NCBI GenBank assembly: GCA_020628095.1
Contig: JAHDFP010000016.1
Span: 30,767-94,766 of the forward strand
DNA from: Saprospiraceae bacterium
GTDB lineage: Bacteria; Bacteroidota; Bacteroidia; Chitinophagales; Saprospiraceae
DNA length: 64,000 nucleotides
Direction: 5' to 3'
Shown here: piece after piece, positions 36,349 to 45,714 of the stretch
How the letters are laid out: every line of letters starts with the position of its first letter
Position numbering within the stretch: position 1 is the stretch's first letter
Notes under the pieces: generated by a model
What the model was told of the DNA's origin: nothing
The model's database searches: none
Seen by the model: only the letters and a program-made list of their open reading frames with translations
Position numbers and translations under genes: made by a program

Positions 36349-36930
36349 CTAACAATTACATAGACCATCTACTAACTCTATAAGATCAGGAAAAAATGAC
36401 CTGAACAGACCGTCAAATACCTCACCGTGTTCCTTCACATCATCTATCGCACCGACAAAATTAGATTGGTATTTGACCCGGTTATCCATCCACTCCAGAG
36501 CTGATCGCATACGGTCCAGACTACTATAAGATAGCAGAAAATCCGCCTCGATCATATTGTCCAAGCGACTCTCAAATCTGTGCGGCAACTCGGTCCTTCT
36601 ACGCAACAATAGCTCATAGATTTCTGTCACAAAAAGCGTCAAATTCCGACCAGAATAATCCGACCAATGCAGACACAAATAGTAATCCCAAATCAAATCC
36701 ACAACCACAGAAGAATACTTATCGTGCCTCTTTCGCAGCATGTTCCTTAGCTCCAGTGAAGCGGGATGCTTATCCGTAAAGCTATCTATCTCGCGATGGA
36801 CCTGGATGCCTTCCAGTACACGCCCTTGATAATTTTTCTCCTCACTCTTACGCATAAAATCCGTCATCAGATTACCCAGTAACAGGTCTTCGTCAGAGCA
36901 AGATAAGTAGGCATGTGCGAGGTAATTCAT
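36349..36930 (-). CDS. Acyl carrier protein phosphodiesterase-like protein (AcpH/DUF479)
   Basis: A 193-residue AcpH-like phosphodiesterase that removes the 4'-phosphopantetheine group from acyl carrier protein. The HD-related fold starts MNYLAHAYLS and contains LLLGNLMTDFMR, GIQVHREIDSFTDKHP and WDYYLCLHWSDYS, all matching the family. It converges with porT with an 8-base gap. Confidence 0.9.
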   Translation of the reverse strand: MNYLAHAYLSCSDEDLLLGNLMTDFMRKSEEKNYQGRVLEGIQVHREIDSFTDKHPASLELRNMLRKRHDKYSSVVVDLIWDYYLCLHWSDYSGRNLTLFVTEIYELLLRRRTELPHRFESRLDNMIEADFLLSYSSLDRMRSALEWMDNRVKYQSNFVGAIDDVKEHGEVFDGLFRSFFPDLIELVDGLCNC

Positions 36931-37137
36931 TCCATAGAGCGTTGAGATGTAAAAGTATGATTAAGACATCAAAAAAGAAGAAGTGCCAATTAGTATCTAC
37001 AGGCACATTTGATTTTAATTAATTTTTCATTTTGAGCTTATCGAAAAATTTTAAGCCTATATGACCTAACCATCAGATTTAGTAAGGTCTTTAATATTGT
37101 TACTAGCAGAAATTGGTATTGGTGTCTCATTACTTCC

Positions 37138-37243
37138 GTTCATTTTTTTCATTCGCAAAAAAAACCAACCAAACCCGCCTACCTAACGGTAAGTCAGGCA
37201 GGAAATGCTTGGACAGCTAAACCGCTCCGCGTACCTGTCCGGC
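37138..37243 (-). repeat. Type B composite repeat, copy 1
   Basis: Shares with 46802-46878 the string around CGGACAGGTACGCGGAGCGG and a terminal GTTC/GAAC hairpin with T and A runs. A 29-base palindromic insert (37174-37202, CCCGCCTACC...GGCAGG) separates the two halves; the same 29-mer occurs at 37429-37457. Confidence 0.78.
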
Positions 37244-37263
37244 CTCCCGCTTTCTTTTCCTTT

Positions 37264-37346
37264 TTTTTTCATTTTGAGCTTGTCGAAAAATCTTAAGTAC
37301 TTGAAATGTAACTCTGAAGATCCCTCCACATGGTCAAGATGAAAAA
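37264..37346 (-). repeat. 84-nt hairpin repeat, copy 4 (inverted)
   Basis: The TTTTTTCATTTTGAGCTTG arm starts at 37264 and the ATGAAAAA end is at 37346. The opposite arm is diverged (CCCTCCACATGGTCAAG) but still pairs. Confidence 0.75.
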
Positions 37347-37428
37347 CAACATAAAAAGAAGCAGAGCCACGTCGTATCCAGTGGGCCGAGGGGGCGGCAC
37401 AGTGGAGAGCCTAGGAGACGACAAGATT

Positions 37429-37495
37429 CCTGCCTACCTGACGGTAAGTCAGGCAGGTTTTTGGTTCATTTTTTTATCGACTGAAAAAAATGAAC
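37429..37495 (+). repeat. Type B repeat, copy 2: 29-mer palindrome plus hairpin
   Basis: A 29-mer starting CCTGCCTACCTGACGG, followed by a hairpin with perfect GTTCATTTTTTT/AAAAAAATGAAC arms (37464-37495) and an 8-nt loop. Confidence 0.8.
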
Positions 37496-37594
37496 GAAGG
37501 AATAGAAAAACATGAAACTAACCAGAAGTCTTTGATTCATAATAATTTTGACATAATTATCCATGAGGTACAGTCACGGATATGCATATAACGA

Positions 37595-37602
37595 TATATT
37601 TG
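37595..37602 (+). promoter_or_regulatory. Bacteroidota-type -7 box upstream of ychF
   Basis: TATATTTG fits TAnnTTTG and ends 22 bases before the ychF start codon. Confidence 0.6.
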
Positions 37603-37624
37603 CGTCGCAAAAAACAAAAATTAT

Positions 37625-38722
37625 ATGCCGTTGTACTGTGGAATCGTGGGTCTGCCTAATGTCGGAAAATCTACCCTATTCAATGCGCTGACCAATGCGA
37701 AAGCGTTGGCTGCCAATTATCCCTTTGCTACCAAAGAGCCTAATGTCGGCGTCATCACAGTCCCTGACGAGCGACTGACCAAACTGGCAGAACTCGTCTC
37801 CCCGCAGAAAGTCGTCCCCACCACCGTAGAGATCGTCGATATCGCTGGTCTGATCAAAGGTGCCAGCAAGGGCGAAGGCCTCGGCAACCAGTTCTTAGCT
37901 AATATCCGTGAGGTCGATGCCATTGCCCATGTCGTCAGATGCTTTGATAATGATAATGTCATCCATGTGGATGGGTCCGTCGATCCAGTGCGTGATAAGG
38001 AGATCATAGATACCGAGCTACTCTTTAAGGATATAGAGACAGTCGAAAAGAAACTGGAAAAACTAAAGAAACAAGCCAAATCCGGCAATCCCAAAGATGC
38101 CAAAATGGTAGAAGTCGCACAAAACCTACTGACCCACATGGAGGCCGGAACCAATGCGCGCATCATAGAGACCGATGACGATGGCAAGGCCCTCATCAAA
38201 GAACTGATGTTACTCACGGCCAAACCCATCCTCTACGTCTGCAACGTGGACGAAAACTCCGTCAAAGACGGCAACGAACATACTAAACGGTTCGCTGAGT
38301 GTGTCAAGGACGAGGACGCCGAGGTTATCCTTATCTCCGCAGGCATAGAAGAAGAAATTGCACAACTGGAAGACTATGAGGAGAAGATGTTATTCGTCAG
38401 TGAGATGGGACTCTCTGAGCCTGGCGTCAATCGCGTCATCCGCTCCAGCTATGACCTACTGGACCTCATCACCTATTTTACCGCTGGCGAAAAAGAGGTC
38501 CGCGCCTGGACCGTCCGCAAAGGCTCTAAAGCTCCTCAGGCGGCGGGTGTCATACACACCGATTTTGAGAAGGGATTTATCCGTGCCGAAGTGATCAAGT
38601 ATGATGACTATCTCACCCACGGCTCAGAATCTGGCTGCCGCGATGCTGGAAAATTATCTGTCGAAGGTAAGGACTATACTGTGCAGGATGGGGATGTGAT
38701 GCACTTTAGGTTTAATGTGTAG
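37625..38722 (+). CDS. ychF: Redox-regulated ribosome-binding ATPase YchF
   Basis: A 365-residue Obg-family P-loop protein that prefers ATP and binds ribosomes. G1 GLPNVGKST is at residues 8-16, VEIVDIAGLIKGASKGEGLGN (G3) follows, a coiled-coil insert spans about 125-170, and the C-terminal TGS-like domain contains WTVRKGSKAPQAAGVIHTDFEKGFIRAEVI. Start and length fit the family. Followed by about 80 bases and then the convergent hsdR. Confidence 0.97.
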   Translation: MPLYCGIVGLPNVGKSTLFNALTNAKALAANYPFATKEPNVGVITVPDERLTKLAELVSPQKVVPTTVEIVDIAGLIKGASKGEGLGNQFLANIREVDAIAHVVRCFDNDNVIHVDGSVDPVRDKEIIDTELLFKDIETVEKKLEKLKKQAKSGNPKDAKMVEVAQNLLTHMEAGTNARIIETDDDGKALIKELMLLTAKPILYVCNVDENSVKDGNEHTKRFAECVKDEDAEVILISAGIEEEIAQLEDYEEKMLFVSEMGLSEPGVNRVIRSSYDLLDLITYFTAGEKEVRAWTVRKGSKAPQAAGVIHTDFEKGFIRAEVIKYDDYLTHGSESGCRDAGKLSVEGKDYTVQDGDVMHFRFNV

Positions 38723-38798
38723 GGGTACGGTGTGTTTTTAGCATAAATACATAGCCTCTAGCCAAAATAAGGTAGCAGACCATCTCTTAATGGGTTAT

Positions 38799-41657
38799 TT
38801 ATAGGTCCATTCCGTTTATAAAAGTATCTACGAAGTTTATTAGTTTCTTAAGTATTCTATTTCCTACTGATTTTGCCTCTCTTATCGGAGGTCTTCCTTC
38901 TATCCTTAGTTTTAGAAGTTCATCTCGTAAGGGTTCTCTTTCTGCAAATAAGTAGTCCTCTATGAGTTTTTGCGTCTTATCCGAAATTAGGTTTTCGTCT
39001 TCCACAAACTTATCAAAGGCTTTTTGCTGCTCTACTGACCAGAATTTTTCAAACTCATCTGGAATATCTTCTGTGTCTCTGATCTTAGGTAAGTTCTCCT
39101 CTATGAACTTTTCTATCAGTTCTCTTTTGCTTCTTAGATTCGCTTCTCCTAAGAGCAAGTCGACTATTTCTTTTCGCTTGGCTTCTTGTTCTGCTTTTTT
39201 TGCCTCCTTGAGGTTGGCAAGAAGTTTAAGAATATAGCTTACATTGATTTCGTCTCTGTGTATAAGCTCTAGCTCAAAATCCACATCGTCTAAGATGGAT
39301 GCCTTCTCTTTGGCTGTATCATGTTTTACTTTGTGCCACAGATCTAAGTACTTGCTTCTGAAATCATTAAACAATTGCTCACTCATGGCTAAGTCATCCC
39401 AATCAAAATTTGAAAAAGTAGACATCGTATTTTTCAAACGCATTAAGGCTCTGAATGCCCTTATAAATTCTAACTCATCTTCTTCGCTAACCAGATCATT
39501 TACGCTATCTATCGTAGGGGTAATCTTGAGTAAGGCGATATAGGCGTCATCGAATTTCTGCACATAGTCCTCATAAGGCTTCATGATGATCTCCTCTATC
39601 GCTTCCTTATTGCAAAAAAGCTCTATGGCCTCATCGGTTGCCACTTTTAGATTTCTGAATACGACAATGTTGCCTTGTGACTTCTTATCGTTGACTATTC
39701 TATTAGTTCTGGAGTAGGCTTGGATCAGTCCGTGATACTTCAGATTTTTATCTACGTATAAGGTATTAAGTAGAGGACTATCAAAGCCTGTAAGAAACAT
39801 ATTAACGACTAATAGAATATCAATCTTCTTCTCTTTGACTTTCTTAGAGATGTCATTATAGTAGTTATAAAAAGACTGACTATCCTTAGTAGAAAAATTA
39901 GAACCAAACATCTCATTATAATGACCTATGTAGCTTTCTAATTTGTCTCGCTTGTGAGCATTCATTCCATATAAGGCTGGAGATTCTTCTACCACCGATA
40001 CTTCTTCGGGAATGTAACCCTGGGCATCTGCATCCACCTCGTTAGCGACATAGCTAAATATCGTAGCTATCTTGAGATTGTGCTTTCCTTCTTGTTTTTT
40101 ACGATAAAAAATATCATAGTACTTCACTAACATATCCGTACTAGCCACACAGAACATGCCCGTATATTCTCTTCTGTGGGTTTTCCGATCGTGATTAGCC
40201 AATATGTAACTAACTATTTTCTCTAATCGCGCATCAGACTCCATCAGTTCCCGCTTGTCTATATCTTCTACCTCTATATCTATTTCTGCGGCACTGTCTT
40301 TCTTCTTGTATCTCCCTACATACTCGACAGAAAATTTTAAGACATTTTCGTCTTTGATGGCATCCGTGATAACATACTTATGGAGGCATTCGCCAAAAAG
40401 CTCTCTCGTCGTCCGCTTGCCTAGCTCATTACTTATCGCATTATCCTTAAAGATCGGCGTCCCCGTAAAACCAAACATCTGGTGATTCTTAAAAAAGGAT
40501 TTGATCCGATTATGCGTTTCTCCAAACTGACTCCTATGGCACTCATCAAAAATGAATACAATACGCTCATCGACAAGTTCCTCCATCTTTCCGAGATACT
40601 TTTTCTTGCTTATCGCGGTATTGAGTTTTTGTATGGTAGTGACGATGAGCTTAGTATCATCAGCAAATTGTGCTACCAGGTCCTTAGTACTGACCACATC
40701 ACTGACGCAGCCTTTAGAGAAACTATCAAACTCCTTATTAGTCTGATAATCCAGATCTTTCCTATCGACAACGAATACCACTTTTCTCACCTGCGGCATT
40801 TTCATAATAATCTGACTGGCCTTAAACGAGGTCAAAGTCTTACCAGATCCCGTCGTATGCCATATATAACCATTATGGTTTCCTCCTTTTACCCTTTCTA
40901 TAATACTCTCTACAGCATAGTACTGATAAGGTCTCAGCACCATCAGTATCTTACGTGTCTGATTAAGCACGATGTACTTGCATATCATCTTAGAGATATG
41001 GCAGGGCTCCAGAAACTCTGACGTAAACCCATTAAGGATATTAGTCTCCCGCTTGTTATCCCTATCTGTCCAGTAAAAAGTCTGCTTATATGTGAGTGCT
41101 TGCAATCGATTGTTAGAGTAATATCTCGTATTGACACCATTACTAATAACAAATACCTGGACATACTGAAACAAGGCCGAATTGCTACCAAAAGAATGAC
41201 GCTTATACCGACAAATCTGATTAAAGGCTTCCTTCATCTCTAAGCCCCTTTTTTTCAGTTCTATTTGTACTAAGGGCAATCCATTGACTAATAAGGTGAC
41301 ATCATATCTATTTTTATATCTACCCTCGATGGTGACTTGCTGAGTAACTTGATACTGGTTCTGGCACCAGTGTTCTGTATTGAGAAATTCGAAGTATAGG
41401 TTATCTCCATTATCTCTGACAAGGTATTGCTTTTCTCTGAGTGTCTTCGCTTTTTCAAATACAGAACCTTTACTGAGAATATTGAGTACCCGCTCAAACT
41501 CCTTATCTGTGAACTCTATATTATTGTGCTTCTCTAATTGTGTTTTTAGATTTCTTAGTAAAGCGGCTTCGTCAGGAATACTGACTTTCGTATATCCCAG
41601 CGCAATAAGCTGAGCGACTAATTGATTTTCCAATACTTGTTCTGGCTGCGTACTCAT
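38799..41657 (-). CDS. hsdR: Type I restriction enzyme, R subunit
   Basis: A 952-residue HsdR, the motor and nuclease of a type I system. The N-terminal PD-(D/E)xK nuclease has YDVTLLVNGLPLVQIELKKRG, the helicase has Walker A HTTGSGKT (about 258), DECH box FIFDECHRSQFGE, TGTPIF and the motif VI region QAYSRTNR. The C-terminal helical region (about 700-950) binds the methylase. It is the last gene of the M-S-GxxExxY-R operon. No frameshift or missing catalytic residue is seen, so restriction would depend on whether the split HsdS works. Confidence 0.96.
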   Translation of the reverse strand: MSTQPEQVLENQLVAQLIALGYTKVSIPDEAALLRNLKTQLEKHNNIEFTDKEFERVLNILSKGSVFEKAKTLREKQYLVRDNGDNLYFEFLNTEHWCQNQYQVTQQVTIEGRYKNRYDVTLLVNGLPLVQIELKKRGLEMKEAFNQICRYKRHSFGSNSALFQYVQVFVISNGVNTRYYSNNRLQALTYKQTFYWTDRDNKRETNILNGFTSEFLEPCHISKMICKYIVLNQTRKILMVLRPYQYYAVESIIERVKGGNHNGYIWHTTGSGKTLTSFKASQIIMKMPQVRKVVFVVDRKDLDYQTNKEFDSFSKGCVSDVVSTKDLVAQFADDTKLIVTTIQKLNTAISKKKYLGKMEELVDERIVFIFDECHRSQFGETHNRIKSFFKNHQMFGFTGTPIFKDNAISNELGKRTTRELFGECLHKYVITDAIKDENVLKFSVEYVGRYKKKDSAAEIDIEVEDIDKRELMESDARLEKIVSYILANHDRKTHRREYTGMFCVASTDMLVKYYDIFYRKKQEGKHNLKIATIFSYVANEVDADAQGYIPEEVSVVEESPALYGMNAHKRDKLESYIGHYNEMFGSNFSTKDSQSFYNYYNDISKKVKEKKIDILLVVNMFLTGFDSPLLNTLYVDKNLKYHGLIQAYSRTNRIVNDKKSQGNIVVFRNLKVATDEAIELFCNKEAIEEIIMKPYEDYVQKFDDAYIALLKITPTIDSVNDLVSEEDELEFIRAFRALMRLKNTMSTFSNFDWDDLAMSEQLFNDFRSKYLDLWHKVKHDTAKEKASILDDVDFELELIHRDEINVSYILKLLANLKEAKKAEQEAKRKEIVDLLLGEANLRSKRELIEKFIEENLPKIRDTEDIPDEFEKFWSVEQQKAFDKFVEDENLISDKTQKLIEDYLFAEREPLRDELLKLRIEGRPPIREAKSVGNRILKKLINFVDTFINGMDL

Positions 41658-41677
41658 ATATGGTCTGAACTATGATT

Positions 41678-42097
41678 TTATTTGATTTTGGGATTGCCCT
41701 GATTTTTTTGCTTAAATGATTTGTTTGACAATCTCTTAAACTGAAGTGATTTGCTTCCAAAATTGATCAATAAACCAATTTCTAAATCATAGGCTTCAAG
41801 ATAATTAATTGCTTGAGCTAAGTGGACATCTTGGAGTTGTATAATGGCCTTAAGTTCAACCGAAACAACACCTTCCACAAGAAAATCAACTCTCCTTGTA
41901 CCTATCTCTTTCTCCTTATAATAAATTGGCATTTCGAACTCTCTGGCAAAGGAAATCCCATGATCGAGCATTTCGATTTCCATCGCTCTTTGGTAAATAA
42001 TTTCTTGAAATCCATTGCCAAGACCAGAATGAACCGCCATCGCACATCCGATAATCTTCGATGTTAAGTCCGAATATTTATATTGCTCCTTAATCAT
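41678..42097 (-). CDS. GxxExxY protein (PD-(D/E)xK-like)
   Basis: A 139-residue protein of the GxxExxY family; the motif reads GFQEIIY at about 29-35. The later VDFLVEGVVSVELKA segment has the Asp and the Glu-x-Lys spacing of a PD-(D/E)xK fold, so a nuclease-like role is possible. Such genes are frequent in Bacteroidota genomes and often sit inside hsd operons. Here it lies between hsdS and hsdR with 20-35-base gaps. Function not established. Confidence 0.85.
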   Translation of the reverse strand: MIKEQYKYSDLTSKIIGCAMAVHSGLGNGFQEIIYQRAMEIEMLDHGISFAREFEMPIYYKEKEIGTRRVDFLVEGVVSVELKAIIQLQDVHLAQAINYLEAYDLEIGLLINFGSKSLQFKRLSNKSFKQKNQGNPKIK

Positions 42098-42132
42098 AGT
42101 CTATCATATCATCACAAAAAAAAAATCATAGT

Positions 42133-42861
42133 TCAGACAAACATCTTCTGCAACAAACCCTTCTTATACGCCTTTGTCTTCTCGATTTGCGCATCTACTA
42201 GTTTTATTTTTTTGTCAAGGGTGGTGAGGAAATTGGCGATGTGGGTTTGTTCTGGGAGGGATGAAGGGATCTTTAGTTCAAGTTTAAGTAAGTCTCTAGT
42301 ATAAATTGCAGCTACACTAGTTGTACCGATTGCATATCTTCTAATTTCTTTTCTTCCTTCATATGAGTTCATTCTATAATTCATGAATATATTGTTTTGG
42401 AACGTAAGAAGCATCAGGTTTGAATTATAAACGGCGTATTCGAGTTCATTTCTCCAAAGTGCTACCTTACCTACCAATTCTAACGTATTTCTAGTATTAA
42501 ATAATAAATCGTTTAATCTGAGAACATCGTACCTATTTATTTTTTGAGTGTTATCCACATAATACAGCTTGTCTAAAACTATATTTCCCCTGCCTATATT
42601 CCCCATTTTTATAAGAGGTATTTGTGATTTTTTTTCTGCATTTTTATAATTACCTCCAAGTCGATAACTTAAAACAACCTCCCCTAACTTCTTCTCCTCC
42701 CACGCTGGAAAATCCTTCCCATCTTCATCTTTGAAGCGTAACTGTCTGAACCTTGATTTTTCCAGATTTCCTTGATGATCTTGATTAGTTGATTTATAGG
42801 AATCATGGTTATCATAAGAATCCTTAGAATCATGGTTCCGACGAAAAAGCCCCTGCATCAC
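42133..42861 (-). pseudogene. hsdS: HsdS specificity subunit, C-terminal half (second target-recognition domain)
   Basis: 242 residues in the same frame as the preceding half, separated by one TAA and three codons. A low-complexity linker (NHDSKDSYDNHDSYKSTNQ, about 9-27) precedes the second target-recognition domain (WEEKKLGEVVLSYRLGG to ELKIPSSLPEQ) and ends with the conserved helix FLTTLDKKIKLVDAQIEKTKAYKKGLLQKMF. Translation could restart at GTG 42861 or ATG 42858. It may be a functional half-subunit that pairs with the N-terminal half, or part of a broken gene. See the findings. Confidence 0.82.
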
Positions 42862-42870
42862 CCCTTTCTT

Positions 42871-43446
42871 TTATTGCTCTAAGAGGCTCTTCTTTTTTTC
42901 TAAGGCTTGGAGACGGCTGTCAATCGCGGTCAGGAAGGAGGCGATTTTTTGTTGTTCGGGGAGGGAGGGAAGGCACAGTTTGAATTTTTTAAGATTTGAT
43001 CCATTAATTGAGTTTATGGTTGCTCCAAGATTTTTATGGACTTCCCTTTTAAAATCGTTGCCCCAAAACCATTGAATGAGAAACCTATTGTTTTGGCTTC
43101 TATAAATTGACATAAACGCTCCAAATGCCAAACCTTCATATTTCTTGTCTATTATGGCACACTTTCCTATAAGTCTTCTACTGCCATTTCTCACTACTAA
43201 AAGTATATCATTTTCAACCACTGGATTATATGAATCAACATTCACAAATACATTATCTTCAAATACTAACTGTTTGCGATGTACATTAGAAGAACGTAAA
43301 ACGAGGACTCCATTTTTATCCACATCTTTTGGCGAATACGTTAAACCGTTAATTATTCGACCGAGATTTCCTAAGGTCGTTTCCACCCATTCCCCCTCAA
43401 ACTCAGGAAACCGCAACTCCGGTATTGATTTCTTTTCCTGCTTCAT
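42871..43446 (-). pseudogene. hsdS: HsdS specificity subunit, N-terminal half (first target-recognition domain)
   Basis: 191 residues: start MKQEKKSIPELRFPEFEGEW, target-recognition domain 1 (about 20-155) and the central conserved helix LPSLPEQQKIASFLTAIDSRL...KKKSLLEQ. An in-frame TAA at 42871-42873 ends it exactly where intact HsdS reads LLEQ-Y-KKGVMQ; the next codons on the other side read KKGVMQGLF in the same frame, so a single Tyr codon change explains the break. It follows hsdM by about 63 bases. Confidence 0.85.
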
Positions 43447-43509
43447 CGCTTGTCCGACTTAGGATTTTTAGGATTTATTGATTGTATGATTTTTATTTCG
43501 GTTTTCATT

Positions 43510-45120
43510 TTAGAATGGAGTTTTGATGTTTAATTCCTTGCAGAAAGAGGCAATTAGGGCATCGGTGGCTTTTAGTTCTTTGTCCAGATTTTGGATTTCG
43601 GTTGCTACGGCGTCTATATCTATCGGCTCTTCTTCCTCAAAGGTGTCGACATAGCGAGGGATATTGAGGTTATAGTCGTTTTCGGCTATTTCGTCCATGG
43701 TGGCGACGTAGCTATATTTGTCTTCTGTGAGGCGGTTGCGGTAGGTGCTTATGATCTTACTGATGTCCTCAGTGCGTAGTATGTTTTGAGTTTTTACCTT
43801 CTCGTAGTGTGCACTGGCATCTATAAAAAGAACATCATCAGGATGTTCTCTACATTGCTTAAATACAAGGATACATGTCGGTATGCTGGTACCATAGAAG
43901 ATATTAGCGGGTAGACCTATCACGGCATCCAGCATATTTTTCTCTTCTATAAGATAACGTCTGATATGTGCCTCCGCACTGCCACGGAACAGTGCACCGT
44001 GAGGCAGCACCACCGCCATCTGACCATTATCCGCCAGATGATAGATCATGTGCTGCACAAAGGCAAAATCAGCTTTGCTCTTAGGTGCTAACTTGCCATA
44101 TTGGCCAAATCGGTCATCACTCATAAAGAGCTGATTAGAGGACCAGTTAGCAGAGAAAGGCGGATTAGCAACTATAGCCTCAAAGCGATGATCTAAGTGC
44201 TGCGGATGCTCTAAGGTATCTTCTTGCCTGATGTCAAATTTTCTATAATGGACATCATGTAGGATCATATTCATCCGCGCTAGGTTGTAGGTCGTACGGT
44301 TGAGTTCTTGTCCATAGAAGTTATTGACCTCATCCACTTCCTTAGACACACGCAAGAGCAGTGAGCCACTCCCACAGGTGGGATCATAGACAGATCGGAG
44401 TCTTTGCTTACCCGTCGTCACGATCTTAGCTAATATGATACTTACCTCTTGTGGCGTATAGAACTCTCCTGCTTTCTTACCTGCTCCACTGGCAAATTTT
44501 CCTATCAGGTATTCGTAGGCATCACCTAGTACGTCCAGTTCTGTATGTTCTAATTTGAAATCTATCTGATCCAGATGGGCGAGGACTTTGGCTATAATCT
44601 CATTTCTGGCTTCTGGCGTTTTTCCCAGCTTAGTCGAGTTAAGGTCCATATCCTCAAAGAGATTATCAAAGTCGTCTTCGCTCTCCGTACCCATGGTACT
44701 GTTCTGGACATTAATGAGGATTTTTTGTAAGTCTTCGAGTATGAAATTAGATGCAGAGCCATAATTTGTCTCTTCTTCTTTGACTAAGGGTTTCCCTTCT
44801 TTATCATAGTTTCCTCTTTTGGCGACTTGGCTAAAGAGTTCGGAGGGTTTGAGAAAGTAGCCTAATTTTTCTAAGGCTTCTTCTCGTACCGCTTCGATGT
44901 ACTCTTGCCCTTCTTCTGTCTCTTCATTTACATCTGTGAATAGGATGCCATCTGGTTGGAGTATGCTATTAGCATAGATGTCTATTTTCTCCGATAGATA
45001 TTTATAAAAGATAAATCCTAATATATAATCTCGGAACTCATCCGCATTCATTTTACCTCTCAAAGTATTGGCTATATTCCAGAGTTGTTGTTCGAGTTGT
45101 TTTTTCTGTTCTTCGCTCAT
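43510..45120 (-). CDS. hsdM: Type I DNA methyltransferase, M subunit
   Basis: A 536-residue N6-adenine methyltransferase. The N-terminal helical domain starts MSEEQKKQLEQQLWNIAN; the SAM-binding motif DPTCGSGSLLLRV (about 274-286) and the catalytic NPPFSANWSSN (about 338-348) are intact. The start ATG 45120 matches family N termini; the longer frame starting at 45213 adds 31 unrelated residues. It is the first gene of the operon and methylates the site specified by HsdS. Confidence 0.96.
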   Translation of the reverse strand: MSEEQKKQLEQQLWNIANTLRGKMNADEFRDYILGFIFYKYLSEKIDIYANSILQPDGILFTDVNEETEEGQEYIEAVREEALEKLGYFLKPSELFSQVAKRGNYDKEGKPLVKEEETNYGSASNFILEDLQKILINVQNSTMGTESEDDFDNLFEDMDLNSTKLGKTPEARNEIIAKVLAHLDQIDFKLEHTELDVLGDAYEYLIGKFASGAGKKAGEFYTPQEVSIILAKIVTTGKQRLRSVYDPTCGSGSLLLRVSKEVDEVNNFYGQELNRTTYNLARMNMILHDVHYRKFDIRQEDTLEHPQHLDHRFEAIVANPPFSANWSSNQLFMSDDRFGQYGKLAPKSKADFAFVQHMIYHLADNGQMAVVLPHGALFRGSAEAHIRRYLIEEKNMLDAVIGLPANIFYGTSIPTCILVFKQCREHPDDVLFIDASAHYEKVKTQNILRTEDISKIISTYRNRLTEDKYSYVATMDEIAENDYNLNIPRYVDTFEEEEPIDIDAVATEIQNLDKELKATDALIASFCKELNIKTPF

Positions 45121-45243
45121 TATTTTTTTGATCTTCCGTGGTGAGATGCGGACAAAAAATGGCTGACATCTAGGTACAGCATCATTATTAGCATAGGGCA
45201 TCCCAGCTTGCAATAAGGTACATCATTTTTTTCTTATGTAGGG

Positions 45244-45714
45244 ATATTCAGAAAGAACTCTTTCCTCTTGGTATGCTACTTTGGCATTGACCCAAAATAA
45301 CCAAAGCGTTAGCTTATTAAAAGGTCTTTTTGCTCTGCTTTATTCCTTCAGTTCCTATATTAAATGCTCATGGTTATTTCATAACCAAGCTGCGGACTAA
45401 AATATACTCTCTACAGACGGATTAATGAACGGTCTAAGGACGCGATCCTCTGCCCTTGCTGGCGTCTTCGCCAGCAATCTTCCTTAAGTATTATTGTCGG
45501 CAAGGACGTAGACAATGGCATAAATGAATATGCTCTGGCTCAATATTTTTTTCCATTTTGAGCTTGTCGAAAAATCTTAAGTCAGTGGAAATAGAAATCT
45601 GGAGATCTCTCCACAAGGTCGAGATGAAAAAACATAAAGGGATATTAAGAGTAACTTTTCCCTTTGGCCTGTTACTTTCAGAATATTCAGAAGGAACTCT
45701 TTCCTCTTAGTATG
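45244..45714. repeat. 32-bp direct repeats flanking the repeat block
   Basis: ATATTCAGAAAGAACTCTTT... at 45244-45275 and a copy with two differences at 45683-45714, both ending TRGTATG. The second copy lies 3 bases before the pdhB stop codon. It may be a target duplication or a duplicated pdhB tail. See the findings. Confidence 0.75.
45546..45632 (-). repeat. 84-nt hairpin repeat, copy 5 (inverted)
   Basis: CATTTTGAGCTTGTCG arm near 45554-45570 and the matching GGTCGAGATGAAAAAA arm ending at 45632. A few extra bases in the loop compared with copies 1-3. Confidence 0.82.

Larger units (their letters stand above)
36931..37624. repeat. Gene-free repeat block upstream of ychF
   Basis: A 694-base stretch without a credible gene. 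It contains a lone arm of the 84-nt hairpin (37022-37052), a type B composite repeat in reverse (37138-37243), one full hairpin element (37264-37346), a second type B unit (37429-37495) and the ychF promoter. A small open frame at 37330-37515 runs through the repeats and is not a gene. Confidence 0.82.

Noticed and set aside
37330..37515. Open frame upstream of ychF (61 codons)
   Set aside because: It consists of hairpin and type B repeat sequence, with no family resemblance.
45121..45213. Longer hsdM start at 45213
   Set aside because: The extra 31 residues resemble no HsdM N terminus, whereas ATG 45120 gives the family-standard beginning.
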